Below are positions 23,841 through 33,244 of a stretch of DNA of 33,963 nucleotides, piece after piece (positions within the stretch are counted from its first letter, which is position 1; every line of letters starts with the position of its first letter). This DNA is from Candidatus Allofournierella merdavium (GTDB taxonomy: Bacteria; Bacillota; Clostridia; Oscillospirales; Ruminococcaceae), in NCBI GenBank assembly GCA_019118765.1, contig DWYI01000066.1:1-33963 (forward strand), in the 5' to 3' direction. The notes beneath the pieces are model-generated. The model was not told the DNA's origin. It searched no databases and saw only the letters and a list, made by a program, of their open reading frames with translations. The translations under genes were made by a program, and so were the position numbers.

Positions 23841-23951
23841 GGTGGTATGGGTGCCGGGAAAAGCGATCAGCGAAACCGGCGGCAGGGCCTGCCGGCATCC
23901 GCCGAAGCCCCCCGGCGCCTGCGCCGGCGGGGCCTTATGGAAGGGACGGGC

Positions 23952-26900
23952 TTACTCCTCGTACCGATTCCGGAAAAAGCGCCACAGTCCAAAGATCACC
24001 GACGGCACCACCAGGAGCACCCCGCCCAGGATGGGCAGCACCGGCAAAGAACCGCTTTGCCGGGATGTGTCGTCCTGCTGGGGCTGCTCGGGCTGCTGGA
24101 CCGCCGGCTGGCTGGGCAGCCGGGTCTCGTCATAGCCGATGACGTACCTGGAAAAATGCGGGGTAACGAAAGTCACCTCGCCGGCGGCCTCGTCATAGCT
24201 GGTCTGGCAGGCGGTGGTGCCGCCCTCCTCGTCCAGGTACCACACCACGACCCCCTCCGCCTGCTGGCCCTGGGCCAGGGTGTGCGGAATGGTGATGGTG
24301 GCATTGCCCTGCCGGAAGTCGGAGATCACGGCACCATTGCACTGAAGGGTCAGTTCCACCACGGGGAACGCGCCGGCCGCGGCCGTCTGGGCCTCGTTCA
24401 GCGCGGCGGCTTCGACGGGGCTGACCACCAGCACCAGATCGCCCTCGGCCTGCTGGGCAACGGCCCCGAGGGCCTGGCTGTCAAAGGCGACCCGGGCCAC
24501 CGGAGAGGCGATGGTCAGGGTGGCTTTCTCCTGCTGGGCCAGCGTGTCCAGGGCGGCCCCGGGCAGGGTCACCTGCAGGGCCCGGGCCCCCTGGGCGGCG
24601 GTGACTTCCAGTTCCACGGCGGGGGCCGCCTGGCCTTTCTTGGCACGCTCTGCCGCCTGGTCAACGATCCGGGCAAACTGCTCCTGGCTCAGGGCCACCA
24701 CGGCGGTGCCATCCTTCAGGGACGCCTCCACCTGGGTGGGGCCTGCGGGAGCGGGAGCCGGCGTGGCGGTGGGCTTGGGGGTGGCGGCCGGCCGGGCCGT
24801 GGCCGCGGGCCTGGGGGTGGCCGTGGGCGCGGGGGGCACAGGGGTGGGCGCGGGCATTGCCGCGGGGGCATCGCCGGAGCCGGGCCGCGCGGAGACGGTC
24901 AGGGTGCCGGCGGCATTCTTGGTCAGCTGGTAGTTGCCCGCGCCGGCAAAGGTGGTGCTGTCCGCGTTGCTCCAGGTGATCGTGTAGGTGCCGGCGGTCT
25001 TCATGGCGTCCGCCAGGGCGATGCCGGTGCCGTCCGCTTTGGCGACGGTAAAGACGGGAGCCGCCGAGGGCGTCACGCTCTCACCGGCCACCAGGCCGGT
25101 GTAGGCCAGGGCCAGGGCGGGGGCGCTGTCCCCCGCATAAGCGGACAGACGGGGCGCCGCCACGGTCAGGGGTGCCTTGGCGATGGTGAACTCCAGCGCG
25201 ATGCGGCCCACATACCGGGGATCGTTGTCCGGGATGGCAAAGATCACGGTGTAGGTCCCGGCGTTGACGGGCGCCCGGCCGTCGGGGGTGCTGTAGGTGA
25301 CGGTGAATGCGCCGTCATAACCCGCGGCGGCGGGCTTTCCGGTGTAGCCCGCCTGGGCCGCGCCGTTGTAGCTGCCGTTCTGCGCGGTGACGCCGGCGAT
25401 GGCAAGCGCCTGCTTATCCGAGCCAGTAAGGGTCACGGTGAGATTGTAGTCGTTGTAGTTGACGCCTCCGCTCACCGGCACGGTGACGGTGTAGGTCCGA
25501 TCCTTCACGATGCCGCTGCCGCCCTCATAAAACAGGGTGTTGCCGGCGATCCTCAGCCCCGTGACAGCTTCGCTGCCCGCGGCGCTGGCCGGCACACCGA
25601 ACGAGGCCCCGGTCGGCGGCTGGGGCAGTTCCACCTGCCCGGAGGCGTTGGCCCGCACCTGGCCGGAAAGAGCGATCACGCCGGTATAGGCCGCTTTGCC
25701 GATGCTCTGGCCGCTCAGCGTGTAGCTGGCGGTCTTTGAGCCGCCGGCAAAGACGTAGCTGCCGCCCGTCAGCGTCACCGTGACGGTGGCGGTCTTGCCC
25801 GTGCCCGCATTGGCGCTGTCAAAAACGGCGGTGGCGGTGTAGTCGGTGCCCAGGTTCAGCTGCTCGCCCTCCAGCAGGCCGCCGAAGTCCACACTGGTCA
25901 CGGTGGCGGCGGCGCTGCCGTCGTAGGTCTTGGGCGCCAGCGCGGCGCCGGTGACGCGGATGGTATAGTCCCGCTCAAAGTTGGCGGTGAGGGTGACGTC
26001 GTTCGCCGGCATGGCAAAGCTGATCTCGGGTTTCGTGGCGTCGGCAAGGGTGAGCCCCTGCGCCGTCCAGCTTTGGAAGATATAGCCCTCTTTGGTGCCG
26101 GCGGTCACCGTGACCGGGTCGTTTTCGGCGTAGGTACCGCCGCCGCTGGCGCCGCTGCCGCCCTGGACGGTGACGGTGTACCGCTGTGCCGGGTCGGGCA
26201 CCCCGCTCACCTGGACGGCGTAGGTGACCGGATAGCCGAAGGCCGTGGCCACAAAGAGATACTCCCCGTTCTCCAGCGGGTCAGTGGGCTGGATGCGGTT
26301 GCCGTCGTTGGGCGAGCGGCCCACGCTCCAGCTGAGCGTCCCGACAGTTTCCGACGGCACCTTGCCGTTTGTCCCGGTGGGCATGTAGTACTCAATGGTG
26401 GGCGCGGGGATGCTGCCCGCGCACTGGTCGATCAGGTTCTGCACCGTGTCCCCCGCGCTGGCCTGGTAGGAACCCGAACCGGAGGCGGTGGGATGCATCA
26501 CCTGATAGACAAACAGCAAATGAGGTGAAGCGGCGCTCAGCGAGGCATAGGCGTTGGAGGTGTACTCCGGCGCGTTTCCTCCGATGGGGCTGGAGAGGGG
26601 ATCGTCGCCCATCATATACTTCCCTCTGGCGATTTTCAGGTTGGTGCCCAGGTTCAGCGTGCCGTCGTTCTGGATGCACGCCCCTGGGTCTGTGGTGGTG
26701 ATCGAGGTGAAGGAACCGGAGTTGACGATGGAGGCCTGGGAGTCCGCTTCGATGGTGAACAGGGGCGAAACATCGCCCGAGACCGCCACAGCGTTCAAAC
26801 TGGGGGCGCCGGACGCTTTCTGCCCGTTCAGATCCAGCGTGACGCCGTCCGGGATGGTGAGCGCACCGGTGATGGTGGCCGTCTGCCACAGTTTGACGGT

Positions 26901-27960
26901 GCTGCCGGAGCCGGCGTTGCGGAGCGCCTCCTCCAGGGTGTCATATTTCGTGGAAGTCCCGCCCTGGATCAGCTCAAACCCGGTGGTGACCACCCGATCG
27001 GAGGCCGTCCGGGACAGGGTGGGATAGGTCAGCGAATACTGCGATGCCGGCGACTTCGCGGCGCTGGCGTCGTGGTTCTGCCCGAACTTCTCCTTCGTGC
27101 TCAGGGAGGTCTCGGTCTCCGTCTCGCTGCCCACCAGGAAATAGTGGACCCGCGGTAAGCTTCGGGTCATCCCAGGTGGGGTCGATGGCGTACCACGCAT
27201 TGTCCAGCTGCACATAGTTCCAGGCGTGCTGCTCGCCGTTGGGCCAGTTGTTCTGGTTGTAGGCCCAGCCCTCAATGTAGGCGTTGGGGATGCCCGCCGC
27301 GTCCAGCAGTACCTTGAAGGCGGTGGCGTAGCCGTAGCACACCGGGGCGGTGTTCGGGTCGTTGTTGCTCAAAATGCCGCTGGCGGCGCACCGGGAGTAG
27401 TTGCTGGCGCCTATGCCCAGGGGATTGTACACGTTGTGCTGGGCCATCCAGTTGTTCAGGTAGCGCAGCTGGGCCACCACGTCCCCGCCGGAAGGCATCC
27501 CCCCGATGATCTCCTGTACCTTCGCATCAAAGCTTTGGCGCACCCCGGGCAGGGTGGCCGCGTCAAAGCCCTCGAAGAAGAAGGATTCGCCCGTCACCGC
27601 GGTGCACAGACTGTACACGTTGTCGTCGGACGCGGTCCATGCCAGCTTGGAGGAGTCCACCCAGAAATACTCCGGGTGATCCCGGAAAAAGGCGAAGATG
27701 GCGGCGCCGTCGGGCGACCCCTGGGTGGGGGTGAAGGAGACGGCGGAGGGGTCGGTGCTGTTTTTCGCCAGCTCCTCCACCTGCCGGGAAATGGCGTCAT
27801 ACGCCTCTTTGTTGGTGTCGGAAAGCTGGCTGTAGAGCGATCCGTCGGCATCCGGCGTTCCGCCGGCCGCCTGCACGGATGGGAAGGCCATCAGGCCGCA
27901 CAGCATGCCCCAGACCAGCAGCAGGCTGAGGATGCGTTTAAAGGGGGAAATGTGAGACAT
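23952..27960 (-). pseudogene. Large surface transglutaminase-like protein, interrupted by one frameshift
   Basis: Two adjoining frames (27960 to about 27150, and about 27150 to 23952) form one protein of about 1335 residues. Residues 1-31 are a signal peptide. A transglutaminase-like domain follows with Cys208 (APVCYGYA), His245 (EQHAWNYV) and Asp260 (YAIDPTWDD). Then come a beta-rich segment, an InlB/Listeria-Bacteroides-type repeat (TAGTKEGYIFQSW, SFAMPANDVTLTANF), a YDG-like repeat (PKTYDGSAAATVTS), an MBG-like repeat (APLTVAAPRLSAYAGD), a Pro/Thr/Ala linker suited to crossing the wall, a last domain, and a C-terminal membrane helix with RNRYEE tail. The frame shifts by one base at CCC 27149-27151 (GGG on the coding strand): removing one G restores LTA-VHYFLVGSETE. 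ATG 27960 has AAAGGAA upstream. Either a real recent inactivation or a sequencing error. Confidence 0.85.
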
Positions 27961-28478
27961 GGGAGTTCCTTTCTCGCACAGCGATGTCATGATAGAAAAA
28001 GGGATGGGACCGGCGGCGGGGCGACTCGCCGGCAGGTGTTTTTGGCAGGCCCCGCCGGACGGCGGGGCCTGCCGCCGGGCAGATGCCCGTTCCCGCAGGA
28101 AAAAAGCTATTCCCTTCAAAAGAAAAGCGAACGAGCGCACGGCAATATTTCATCCTGCGGCAAAAATTTTCTGCCCGGGCGCAAAATACGTCGCAAAAAC
28201 GCAGGCCGCACAAAACGGCCCGGCACAGGAGGCGGCCTCATCGGCTAAAACGGAACGGCCGCGCCAAATCCGACAGGGATCGTTTATCTTTTTATGGGCA
28301 GAAGTATCCCACAAGGAACGGCGCATTGGCAACCCTGCCGAAATATGGCGTATGTCCTGCCACCCCGCGCCGCGGAGCGGTCTGAGCCCGTTCGAGTCCG
28401 GCTCCCCGTCCCATTCGTAAAACAAATATGAATATCCCGGTCTTTCACACAAAAACACGCCAAACACGCTCTTATCTA
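27961..28478. other. Intergenic region between the divergent transglutaminase and SUFU genes
   Basis: No convincing gene. It contains a very stable 13-bp GC hairpin (28044-28076, GGCAGGCCCCGCC / GGCGGGGCCTGCC) in what would be the transglutaminase 5' leader, without a T run. Around 28386-28414 a T-arm-like stretch GTTCGAGTCCGGC followed by CCGTCCCA resembles a tRNA 3' end, but no matching tRNA body is found. No clear transglutaminase promoter was found. Confidence 0.5.
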
Positions 28479-28487
28479 TGGTATAAT
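28479..28487 (+). promoter_or_regulatory. Extended -10 promoter upstream of the SUFU gene
   Basis: TGGTATAAT, a perfect extended -10, in an AT-rich stretch. No -35 is visible, as is common with extended -10 promoters. It would give a leader of about 240 bases before the SUFU gene, in which no gene is seen. Confidence 0.5.
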
Positions 28488-28734
28488 TTACTTCGAATCC
28501 AGCCCCCGGTCCGCAAAAGAACATGAACCTGTCGGAGCAGAACCATGCGCACAAAAACCGGAGTTTCCCCATCCGCTGCTTTGCAATATGAAAAAAGATG
28601 CCCGCTGCAGAAGAGACCCCATCGGCAAGAGGATGTGGTTCTTTCGGCGCGGCCTTTTCGCGCCTTGCGTCGGCCTGCCTGCATGACAGTGCATCGCAGG
28701 GCGCTTTTTCCCATTCGAAAAGGAGGCTGATACG

Positions 28735-29397
28735 ATGACAAAGGAAGAATTCCTAATGCGCATCAAAGAGGATGAAACCTATTCGCCTGGCTGGCAGGCC
28801 ATCGATGACGCTTTTGAAACGCTGTATCCGGGGCAGGATCCCGATCATTTCGGAACGCTGCTGACATCCAGGGCGGCCCTTGGCGGCGATGAATATCTGG
28901 ACGGCTTTTCCGTATACAGTTCTCCGAAAGGCTATAAGCACCTGGTCACCTACGGGATGACCGTGCTTTATGGGGATGAAGAGGCTTTCGGCGGCGAATG
29001 GAACGGCTGGGGCTATGAGATGACCATCAAGTTAAAGGAAAAAGACACGTCGAACTGCATGTGGGCCATTGATATGCTGTCCAACCTGGCGCGGTACACC
29101 TATAAAACGGGGCGTTTTTTCCAGTCAAACCAGTTCATTCAAGGAAACGGGAGCTCCCTGCACATCGGGTCGGATTCCCTCATCACCGCGCTTTTGCTGG
29201 TTAACGACACGGAGGCGGAACCGCAGATGTCGGTATACGGCAAAACGGAGTTCATTCAGCTTGTGGGCATCACCGAAGCAGAGCTCCAGGCGGTCATGGA
29301 GGACAAAAACAACATTCCCGTGCTGCTCCGGCGTATGAAAGAGGACGGAAACGCCGATCTGGTCACCGATATGCAACGGCAGAGATCCTATTTTTGA
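28735..29397 (+). CDS. Suppressor of fused (SUFU) domain-containing protein
   Basis: 220 residues. The SUFU core is recognisable by the segments HLVTYGMTVLYGDEEAFGGEWNGWGYEMTIKL (about 63-94), WAIDMLSNLARYTYKTGRFF and the C-terminal QLVGITEAELQAV. In bacteria SUFU-domain proteins are one of the large superfamilies of immunity proteins that neutralise polymorphic or contact-dependent toxins; many stand as orphans. AAAAGGAGG lies 10 bases upstream of ATG 28735. It starts a same-strand series of small genes of immunity-like character. No signal peptide, so it acts in the cytoplasm. The cognate toxin, if any, is not in this window. Confidence 0.85.
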   Translation: MTKEEFLMRIKEDETYSPGWQAIDDAFETLYPGQDPDHFGTLLTSRAALGGDEYLDGFSVYSSPKGYKHLVTYGMTVLYGDEEAFGGEWNGWGYEMTIKLKEKDTSNCMWAIDMLSNLARYTYKTGRFFQSNQFIQGNGSSLHIGSDSLITALLLVNDTEAEPQMSVYGKTEFIQLVGITEAELQAVMEDKNNIPVLLRRMKEDGNADLVTDMQRQRSYF

Positions 29398-29481
29398 CTT
29401 TCCGCCTTTTTCCGCACCCGGTCACAGAAAAAATCAAGGCTTTTATCCGAGCGAACAAAAACCGCCAAAGGAGGCATCATC

Positions 29482-30267
29482 ATGGGACTTGATCTTTATG
29501 CGGGAACATTGACCCGGTATTATTCCCACAACTGGAAGACCGCCGTGCAGCAGTGGGCGGAGGCAAACGGCTACTCCTTCCAAAAGCTCGCCCCGGATGG
29601 AAGCCCTGTGGCGGAAGAGGAACTCACCACCGAGGAGATCCGCAACATCCAGGGTGCTGTGGAACGCTGGCGGGATTCCCTGCTGGATGCCATCCGCCAG
29701 AACAAGGAGCAGCCCTATGCTCCCTGGACGGAGGACAACGAAAAGCCCTACTACACCGACAAGCCGGACTGGGACGCTTTTGGCGCCATGCTGCTGGTGG
29801 CCGCCTGCCATACATATGGCGAGCCGGTGCCCCCCACCGTGAAAAAGGGCTGGGACTTTGCCGAGCATCCCCTGATCGCCCGCCTGGCGGCGGACAAGGA
29901 GCAGGTGTGGTCGCTCTTCCGCGGGGCCACCTGGTGGCTGCCGCTGCCGGACGCCTTTTTGTTCCAGGCGCCTCTGCCCACCGACGGCACCGCCGTCATC
30001 GGCACGGCGGGCGGGCTGCGGAAGGAGCTGGAGAAACTGAACCGGCTGGCGTGGCAGGCCGATGAAGATACCATCCTGCGCTGGGGCGAGACCGAGGGCT
30101 ACCCCACAGACGGCGTGTACGGGCCGGACGGAAAAATTGACACGGCCAGCATACAGGAGCACACCGAATACGACACCCAGTCGCTTGCCAAATTCGCCTT
30201 CTCCCTGTTCTGGCAGGCGATGCGGTTCGCCGAGGAACAGCAGGTGCCCATCCTGCTGGATTTCTGA
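29482..30267 (+). CDS. Hypothetical protein, immunity-like context
   Basis: 261 residues; I do not recognise a named domain. It starts with MGLDLYAGTLTRYYSHNW and is soluble, acidic and rich in Trp and Tyr, with mixed alpha/beta character (helical 50-75 and 170-185; QSLAKFAFSLFWQAMRFAEEQ near the end). The start ATG 29482 follows AAAGGAGG by 8 bases. It lies 84 bases after the SUFU gene and 42 bases before the next gene, on the same strand, so cotranscription is likely. Its size, soluble nature and neighbours resemble proteins of polymorphic-toxin immunity loci, but that is contextual inference only. Confidence 0.75.
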   Translation: MGLDLYAGTLTRYYSHNWKTAVQQWAEANGYSFQKLAPDGSPVAEEELTTEEIRNIQGAVERWRDSLLDAIRQNKEQPYAPWTEDNEKPYYTDKPDWDAFGAMLLVAACHTYGEPVPPTVKKGWDFAEHPLIARLAADKEQVWSLFRGATWWLPLPDAFLFQAPLPTDGTAVIGTAGGLRKELEKLNRLAWQADEDTILRWGETEGYPTDGVYGPDGKIDTASIQEHTEYDTQSLAKFAFSLFWQAMRFAEEQQVPILLDF

Positions 30268-30309
30268 CAGGATCCTGCCCGGAATGTTCCCGGCCCAAAG
30301 GAAAAGAAG

Positions 30310-30837
30310 GTGGTCGATTTGAAGAATTTCTCCATTCGCGCCGACGGGTTCACCTGGATCTGCGGCCCGCAGGACGATCCCGAGGACCTCTGCCTCCATG
30401 GCCATGTTACCGTGCAGATCGGCAAAACCGTGATGGAGTACGACGGGACCGTCAGCGCCACCGCGCTGTATCTTCTGAAAACCCTGACCGAGGATAAGAT
30501 CATGTCGAAAGAAGATATTCAGATGGTTCCGTGCTGCGGTCACTTCCTGATCGCCAACAAGAATCTGTCCGAGGTCACGATTTTGGGCTGCGACAACGGT
30601 CTGGACTGGTCTGTGGTCCACGAGGGCGATGGGGTGAGGTTGACTCTCCCCTCCGGCGAGGAAACATGGGTGCCGTTCGCTGACTACAAGGTCGAGGTGA
30701 TCCGCTTCGCCGACAAGGTGGAGGCCTTCTATCGTTCCTGCCGACCCAAGCATATCCCGAAGGACGAGTTTGCGCGAAACGGCTACATTGCCTTCTGGAA
30801 CGAGTGGCACAGGCGCTATACAGAGGCAGCAGACTGA
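30310..30837 (+). CDS. Hypothetical protein, immunity-like context
   Basis: 175 residues, no family recognised. It is predicted beta-rich in the first two thirds (FTWICGPQDDPEDLCLHGHVTVQIG, then an IQMVPCCGHFLIANKNLSEVTIL stretch) and helical at the end (VEAFYRSC..FARNGYIAFWNEWHRRY). Two starts compete: GTG 30310 with AAAGGA (30297-30302) 7 bases before it, and TTG 30319 with GAAGGTGG 5 bases before it. I list the longer one. It follows the previous gene by 42 bases and precedes the next by 23, in an apparent operon of immunity-like genes. Confidence 0.72.
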   Translation: MVDLKNFSIRADGFTWICGPQDDPEDLCLHGHVTVQIGKTVMEYDGTVSATALYLLKTLTEDKIMSKEDIQMVPCCGHFLIANKNLSEVTILGCDNGLDWSVVHEGDGVRLTLPSGEETWVPFADYKVEVIRFADKVEAFYRSCRPKHIPKDEFARNGYIAFWNEWHRRYTEAAD

Positions 30838-30860
30838 AAAGGACAAGGAGAGAACAAACG

Positions 30861-31739
30861 ATGAGCGATAGGATTTTTCAGCAAAACCCGGACGACAAAC
30901 AAGTCCCCCGGCCCGGCGGCCCCTTTCTCATTCAGATGTTGTTCAAAGAGCCGGTGCCCATGCCGGACAAGGAAAGCATGACCGCCGTGATGCAGCGGCA
31001 TATCGGCGCGGTGGAATGTTTTCACTGCGACACAAAGATGGCGGGCTTTACCGCCCTGGAACATATCGCGGAGTTTAAGGAGGGCAAGGCCCCGGTACAG
31101 CTGATGGTGATGGGCTGCAACGAATTCAAGGGAAAAGGCTTTGACGCTTTTCTGGTGAGCCAGATGTGGGACTGCCAAAAGGACCGGGAACGCATCCTCC
31201 GGGAGTGCAAGTATCAGGTGGTGGCCACCGACATGCTGGCCGGCGCCCTTCCGGCATTGGAACGGGCCAACCTGGACGCCGACTTTGTGGAGGCGCTGGC
31301 CGAGCTGTACCCCGGCTGTGAGGCGTTCTTCTTCCAGAACTGCGGCAAGCTGCTGCTGGCAGAAGATGTGCGCTCACACCAGATCGAGGGGCCGGACCGC
31401 TTCATCCGGTTTGGCGTCAATGTGCGCTTTTTCAACATTCAGGGGACCGAGGATAAGATCATCGACACGGTGGGCATGAGCACGCTGTGTTTGCCCGACC
31501 TCCAGTACCACTTCCGCGGCATGAATCCCAACTGGGTCGTCAACCACGCCTACAACGTGGCGTCGTATATTCTGGAGTACGACAATCCCATTCAGGACGG
31601 GGAGACCATCGACGGCGTGGCGGATGGGCAGATGAGTCAGGAGATCCAATGGGTCTGCCGGTATGAGGACGCTTTGATCCAGCCGCCCCGGGCGGTCCTG
31701 GATATCAACATGGGGGAATACGCCTCCGGCAATCGCTGA
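30861..31739 (+). CDS. DUF4261 domain-like protein
   Basis: 292 residues. The central part (about 130-250) and the C-terminus have the look of DUF4261 proteins: a FGVNVRFFNIQGTEDKIIDTVGMSTLCLPDLQYHF segment, HAYNVASYILEYDNPIQDGETIDG and a conserved final PPRAVLDINMGEYASG. DUF4261 has no established function and occurs beside SUFU and other immunity genes. I chose ATG 30861, preceded by CAAGGAGAG 10 bases upstream, rather than an in-frame ATG at 30804 that overlaps the preceding gene. No membrane or secretion signal. The assignment is by memory of the family pattern, so moderate confidence. Confidence 0.65.
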   Translation: MSDRIFQQNPDDKQVPRPGGPFLIQMLFKEPVPMPDKESMTAVMQRHIGAVECFHCDTKMAGFTALEHIAEFKEGKAPVQLMVMGCNEFKGKGFDAFLVSQMWDCQKDRERILRECKYQVVATDMLAGALPALERANLDADFVEALAELYPGCEAFFFQNCGKLLLAEDVRSHQIEGPDRFIRFGVNVRFFNIQGTEDKIIDTVGMSTLCLPDLQYHFRGMNPNWVVNHAYNVASYILEYDNPIQDGETIDGVADGQMSQEIQWVCRYEDALIQPPRAVLDINMGEYASGNR

Positions 31740-31829
31740 TCATCTTCCCGGGCGATGTGCGGCCGTGTCCCCGGCCGTGGTGGTCATTGGTTTACGCTGT
31801 AATAACAAATCACATGAAAGGTATTGTAA

Positions 31830-32330
31830 ATGGATGTCAGAGGTCTGTCTTCAACGTATCAGGTCAGGAGGCTGACGGCACAGGATGCGGATTCCGTTTA
31901 CGAACTTTCCATCGGAAATCCTCTGTTTTATGAATACTGCCCTCCGCATGCAACCAGGGAGGGCATCATGGAAGACATGCGTGCGCTGCCGCCCGGCAAA
32001 AGCGCCTGCGACAAGTTTTATGTGGGCTATTTTTGCGAAAACGAGCTGATCGCCATTATGGATCTGATCTTTTCTTATCCGGCTAAAAACACCGCATGGA
32101 TAGGGCTGTTTATGATGAATCAAGGCCATCAGCACAGGGGGATCGGATCTGAAATCATCCGGGAATGCGCAATGTGTTTGAAGGATCTGGGGGTCGAATT
32201 TATCCAGTTGGCCATTGCCAAGGGTAACCCTCAGAGCGAACACTTTTGGCGGAAAAATAAATTTCATAAAACAGGAAGAGAGGTCCCGAAAGAGGGATAC
32301 ACGGCTGTTGTCATGCAGCGAGCGCTGTAA
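31830..32330 (+). CDS. GNAT family N-acetyltransferase
   Basis: 166 residues covering a full GNAT fold: VRRLTAQDADSVYEL at the N-terminus, beta4 region NTAWIGLFMMNQGHQHRGIGSEII with the acetyl-CoA binding Q-x-x-G-x-G-type loop (HQHRGIGSEI, about 107-116), and beta5-helix FIQLAIAKGNPQSEHFWRKNKF (about 132-153). It should transfer an acetyl group from acetyl-CoA to an amine on a small molecule or protein. The substrate is unknown. Start ATG 31830 has AAAGG 10 bases upstream. It lies 90 bases after the DUF4261-like gene in the same direction. Confidence 0.9.
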   Translation: MDVRGLSSTYQVRRLTAQDADSVYELSIGNPLFYEYCPPHATREGIMEDMRALPPGKSACDKFYVGYFCENELIAIMDLIFSYPAKNTAWIGLFMMNQGHQHRGIGSEIIRECAMCLKDLGVEFIQLAIAKGNPQSEHFWRKNKFHKTGREVPKEGYTAVVMQRAL

Positions 32331-32343
32331 GCCGTTTCAACGC

Positions 32344-32370
32344 CGTAAAATGTCAGGCTGACATTTTACG
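32344..32370. repeat. Perfect 27-base palindrome
   Basis: Thirteen-base arms (CGTAAAATGTCAG and its complement) around a single central G, 14 bases after the GNAT stop. There is no T run, so it is not a typical terminator. It fits a dimeric regulator's operator or a mobile-element recognition site. Confidence 0.7.
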
Positions 32371-32426
32371 CGGGTCATGATCCCATGAATATGGACCAGG
32401 AGATTATAAAGAAAAGAGGGATACTG

Positions 32427-32795
32427 ATGGAAAAGGAGAATACCGTCTGCCCCTTCTGCGGCCCGCTGGCGGCGCAGACGAAAGAGTCTCTCAACGGTTC
32501 CTACCGCCAATATGACCAAATTCTTCGCAAACTCATGGAACTGGAGCGGCAAGGCCGCATGGAACTGTTCGCCGGTGACTGCCCGCTGGAGGATACCGAT
32601 GCGGTGCTGGATGCCGAGCAGCATTATACCGTTTGCCACTATGTGCGCTGCCGCAGATGCGGCGCCCTCTATTTTTTGGGCGCCTGCATTCGGGGCGCGC
32701 CCGTGTTTCGGCGGGTCCCAGACATCCGGAAGGAAAACCTGGGCACCCGGCTGTGGGGCCGGTGCGGGACCTGCTTTTTGCAGGGAAAAAGCTGA
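32427..32795 (+). CDS. Small cysteine-rich (zinc-ribbon-like) protein
   Basis: 122 residues. Cysteine pairs are visible as CPFC (about 8-11), CRRC (about 80-83) and CGTC near the C-terminus, typical of zinc-ribbon or zinc-knuckle folds; the middle is a helical stretch (QILRKLMELERQGRMELF). I chose ATG 32427, which has AGAAAAGAGGG about 8 bases upstream, over an ATG at 32385 lacking a binding site. It could be a nucleic acid-binding or protein-interaction module; I do not recognise a named family. The 27-base palindrome lies 57 bases before it and could control it. Confidence 0.65.
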   Translation: MEKENTVCPFCGPLAAQTKESLNGSYRQYDQILRKLMELERQGRMELFAGDCPLEDTDAVLDAEQHYTVCHYVRCRRCGALYFLGACIRGAPVFRRVPDIRKENLGTRLWGRCGTCFLQGKS

Positions 32796-33244
32796 AGCAG
32801 GCGTCAACGCGGACGTCACAAAACTTTCCAGGAAAGTCCCCCTGGTTTGCCATGCGTTCGTGAAAGAGACTTGGAGAATCAGCTTTTTACTAACGCACAA
32901 GGCCACGGCAAAACCCGCGGCCTTTCATTGCTTTGGGATATAGAAAAGATATTTTATTCTCTATGCTCTTGGTTTCTGATCTTGGTTTTCCGGGGATGGT
33001 CGTTGCAAGCTTTTTCAGCAATCAGGAAGGACTGAACATGTGTTGCGACTCAAACATACACAGCGCCATGGTATTTGACGACTGTTCTCCCTCCCTGCCA
33101 TTCCTGGTATTGATAGAATAGAATTTCTCGGCGCAGCTGCGTTTTACCCAATCAGCGATGAAGATGGTGATCGCCTCACCAAAAAAGACATTCAACGAAG
33201 GTGAGCCCGGGTCTGTGCATTTTGATTTACAGGAGAAAACAGCT
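32796..33244. other. Non-coding region with decayed coding traces
   Basis: No intact gene. A hairpin AAGGCCACGG / CCGCGGCCTT (32899-32923, one mismatch) followed by TTTCATT may end the zinc-ribbon transcript. At 33079-33204 an open stretch of 41 codons on the plus strand (containing GIDRIEFLGAAAFYPISDED) reads like the tail of a lost protein but lacks a start. Base composition becomes more AT-rich from about 32800. Confidence 0.4.

Noticed and set aside
23952..25739. Long plus-strand open frames opposite the transglutaminase, and similar long antisense frames across the PTS, ABC and OYE genes
   Set aside because: They are by-products of high GC content: His, Gly, Gln and Arg-rich translations without domains or ribosome binding sites, lying exactly opposite well-supported genes.
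28044..28076. Strong GC hairpin as a terminator
   Set aside because: Neither strand has a T run after the stem, so it is described only as a leader hairpin.
28386..28414. tRNA-like 3' end (GTTCGAGTCCGGC and a following CCCA)
   Set aside because: The T-stem has a mismatch, no matching acceptor 5' strand, anticodon arm or D-arm is found upstream, so it is not called a tRNA. It might be a remnant att site, but nothing else supports integration there.
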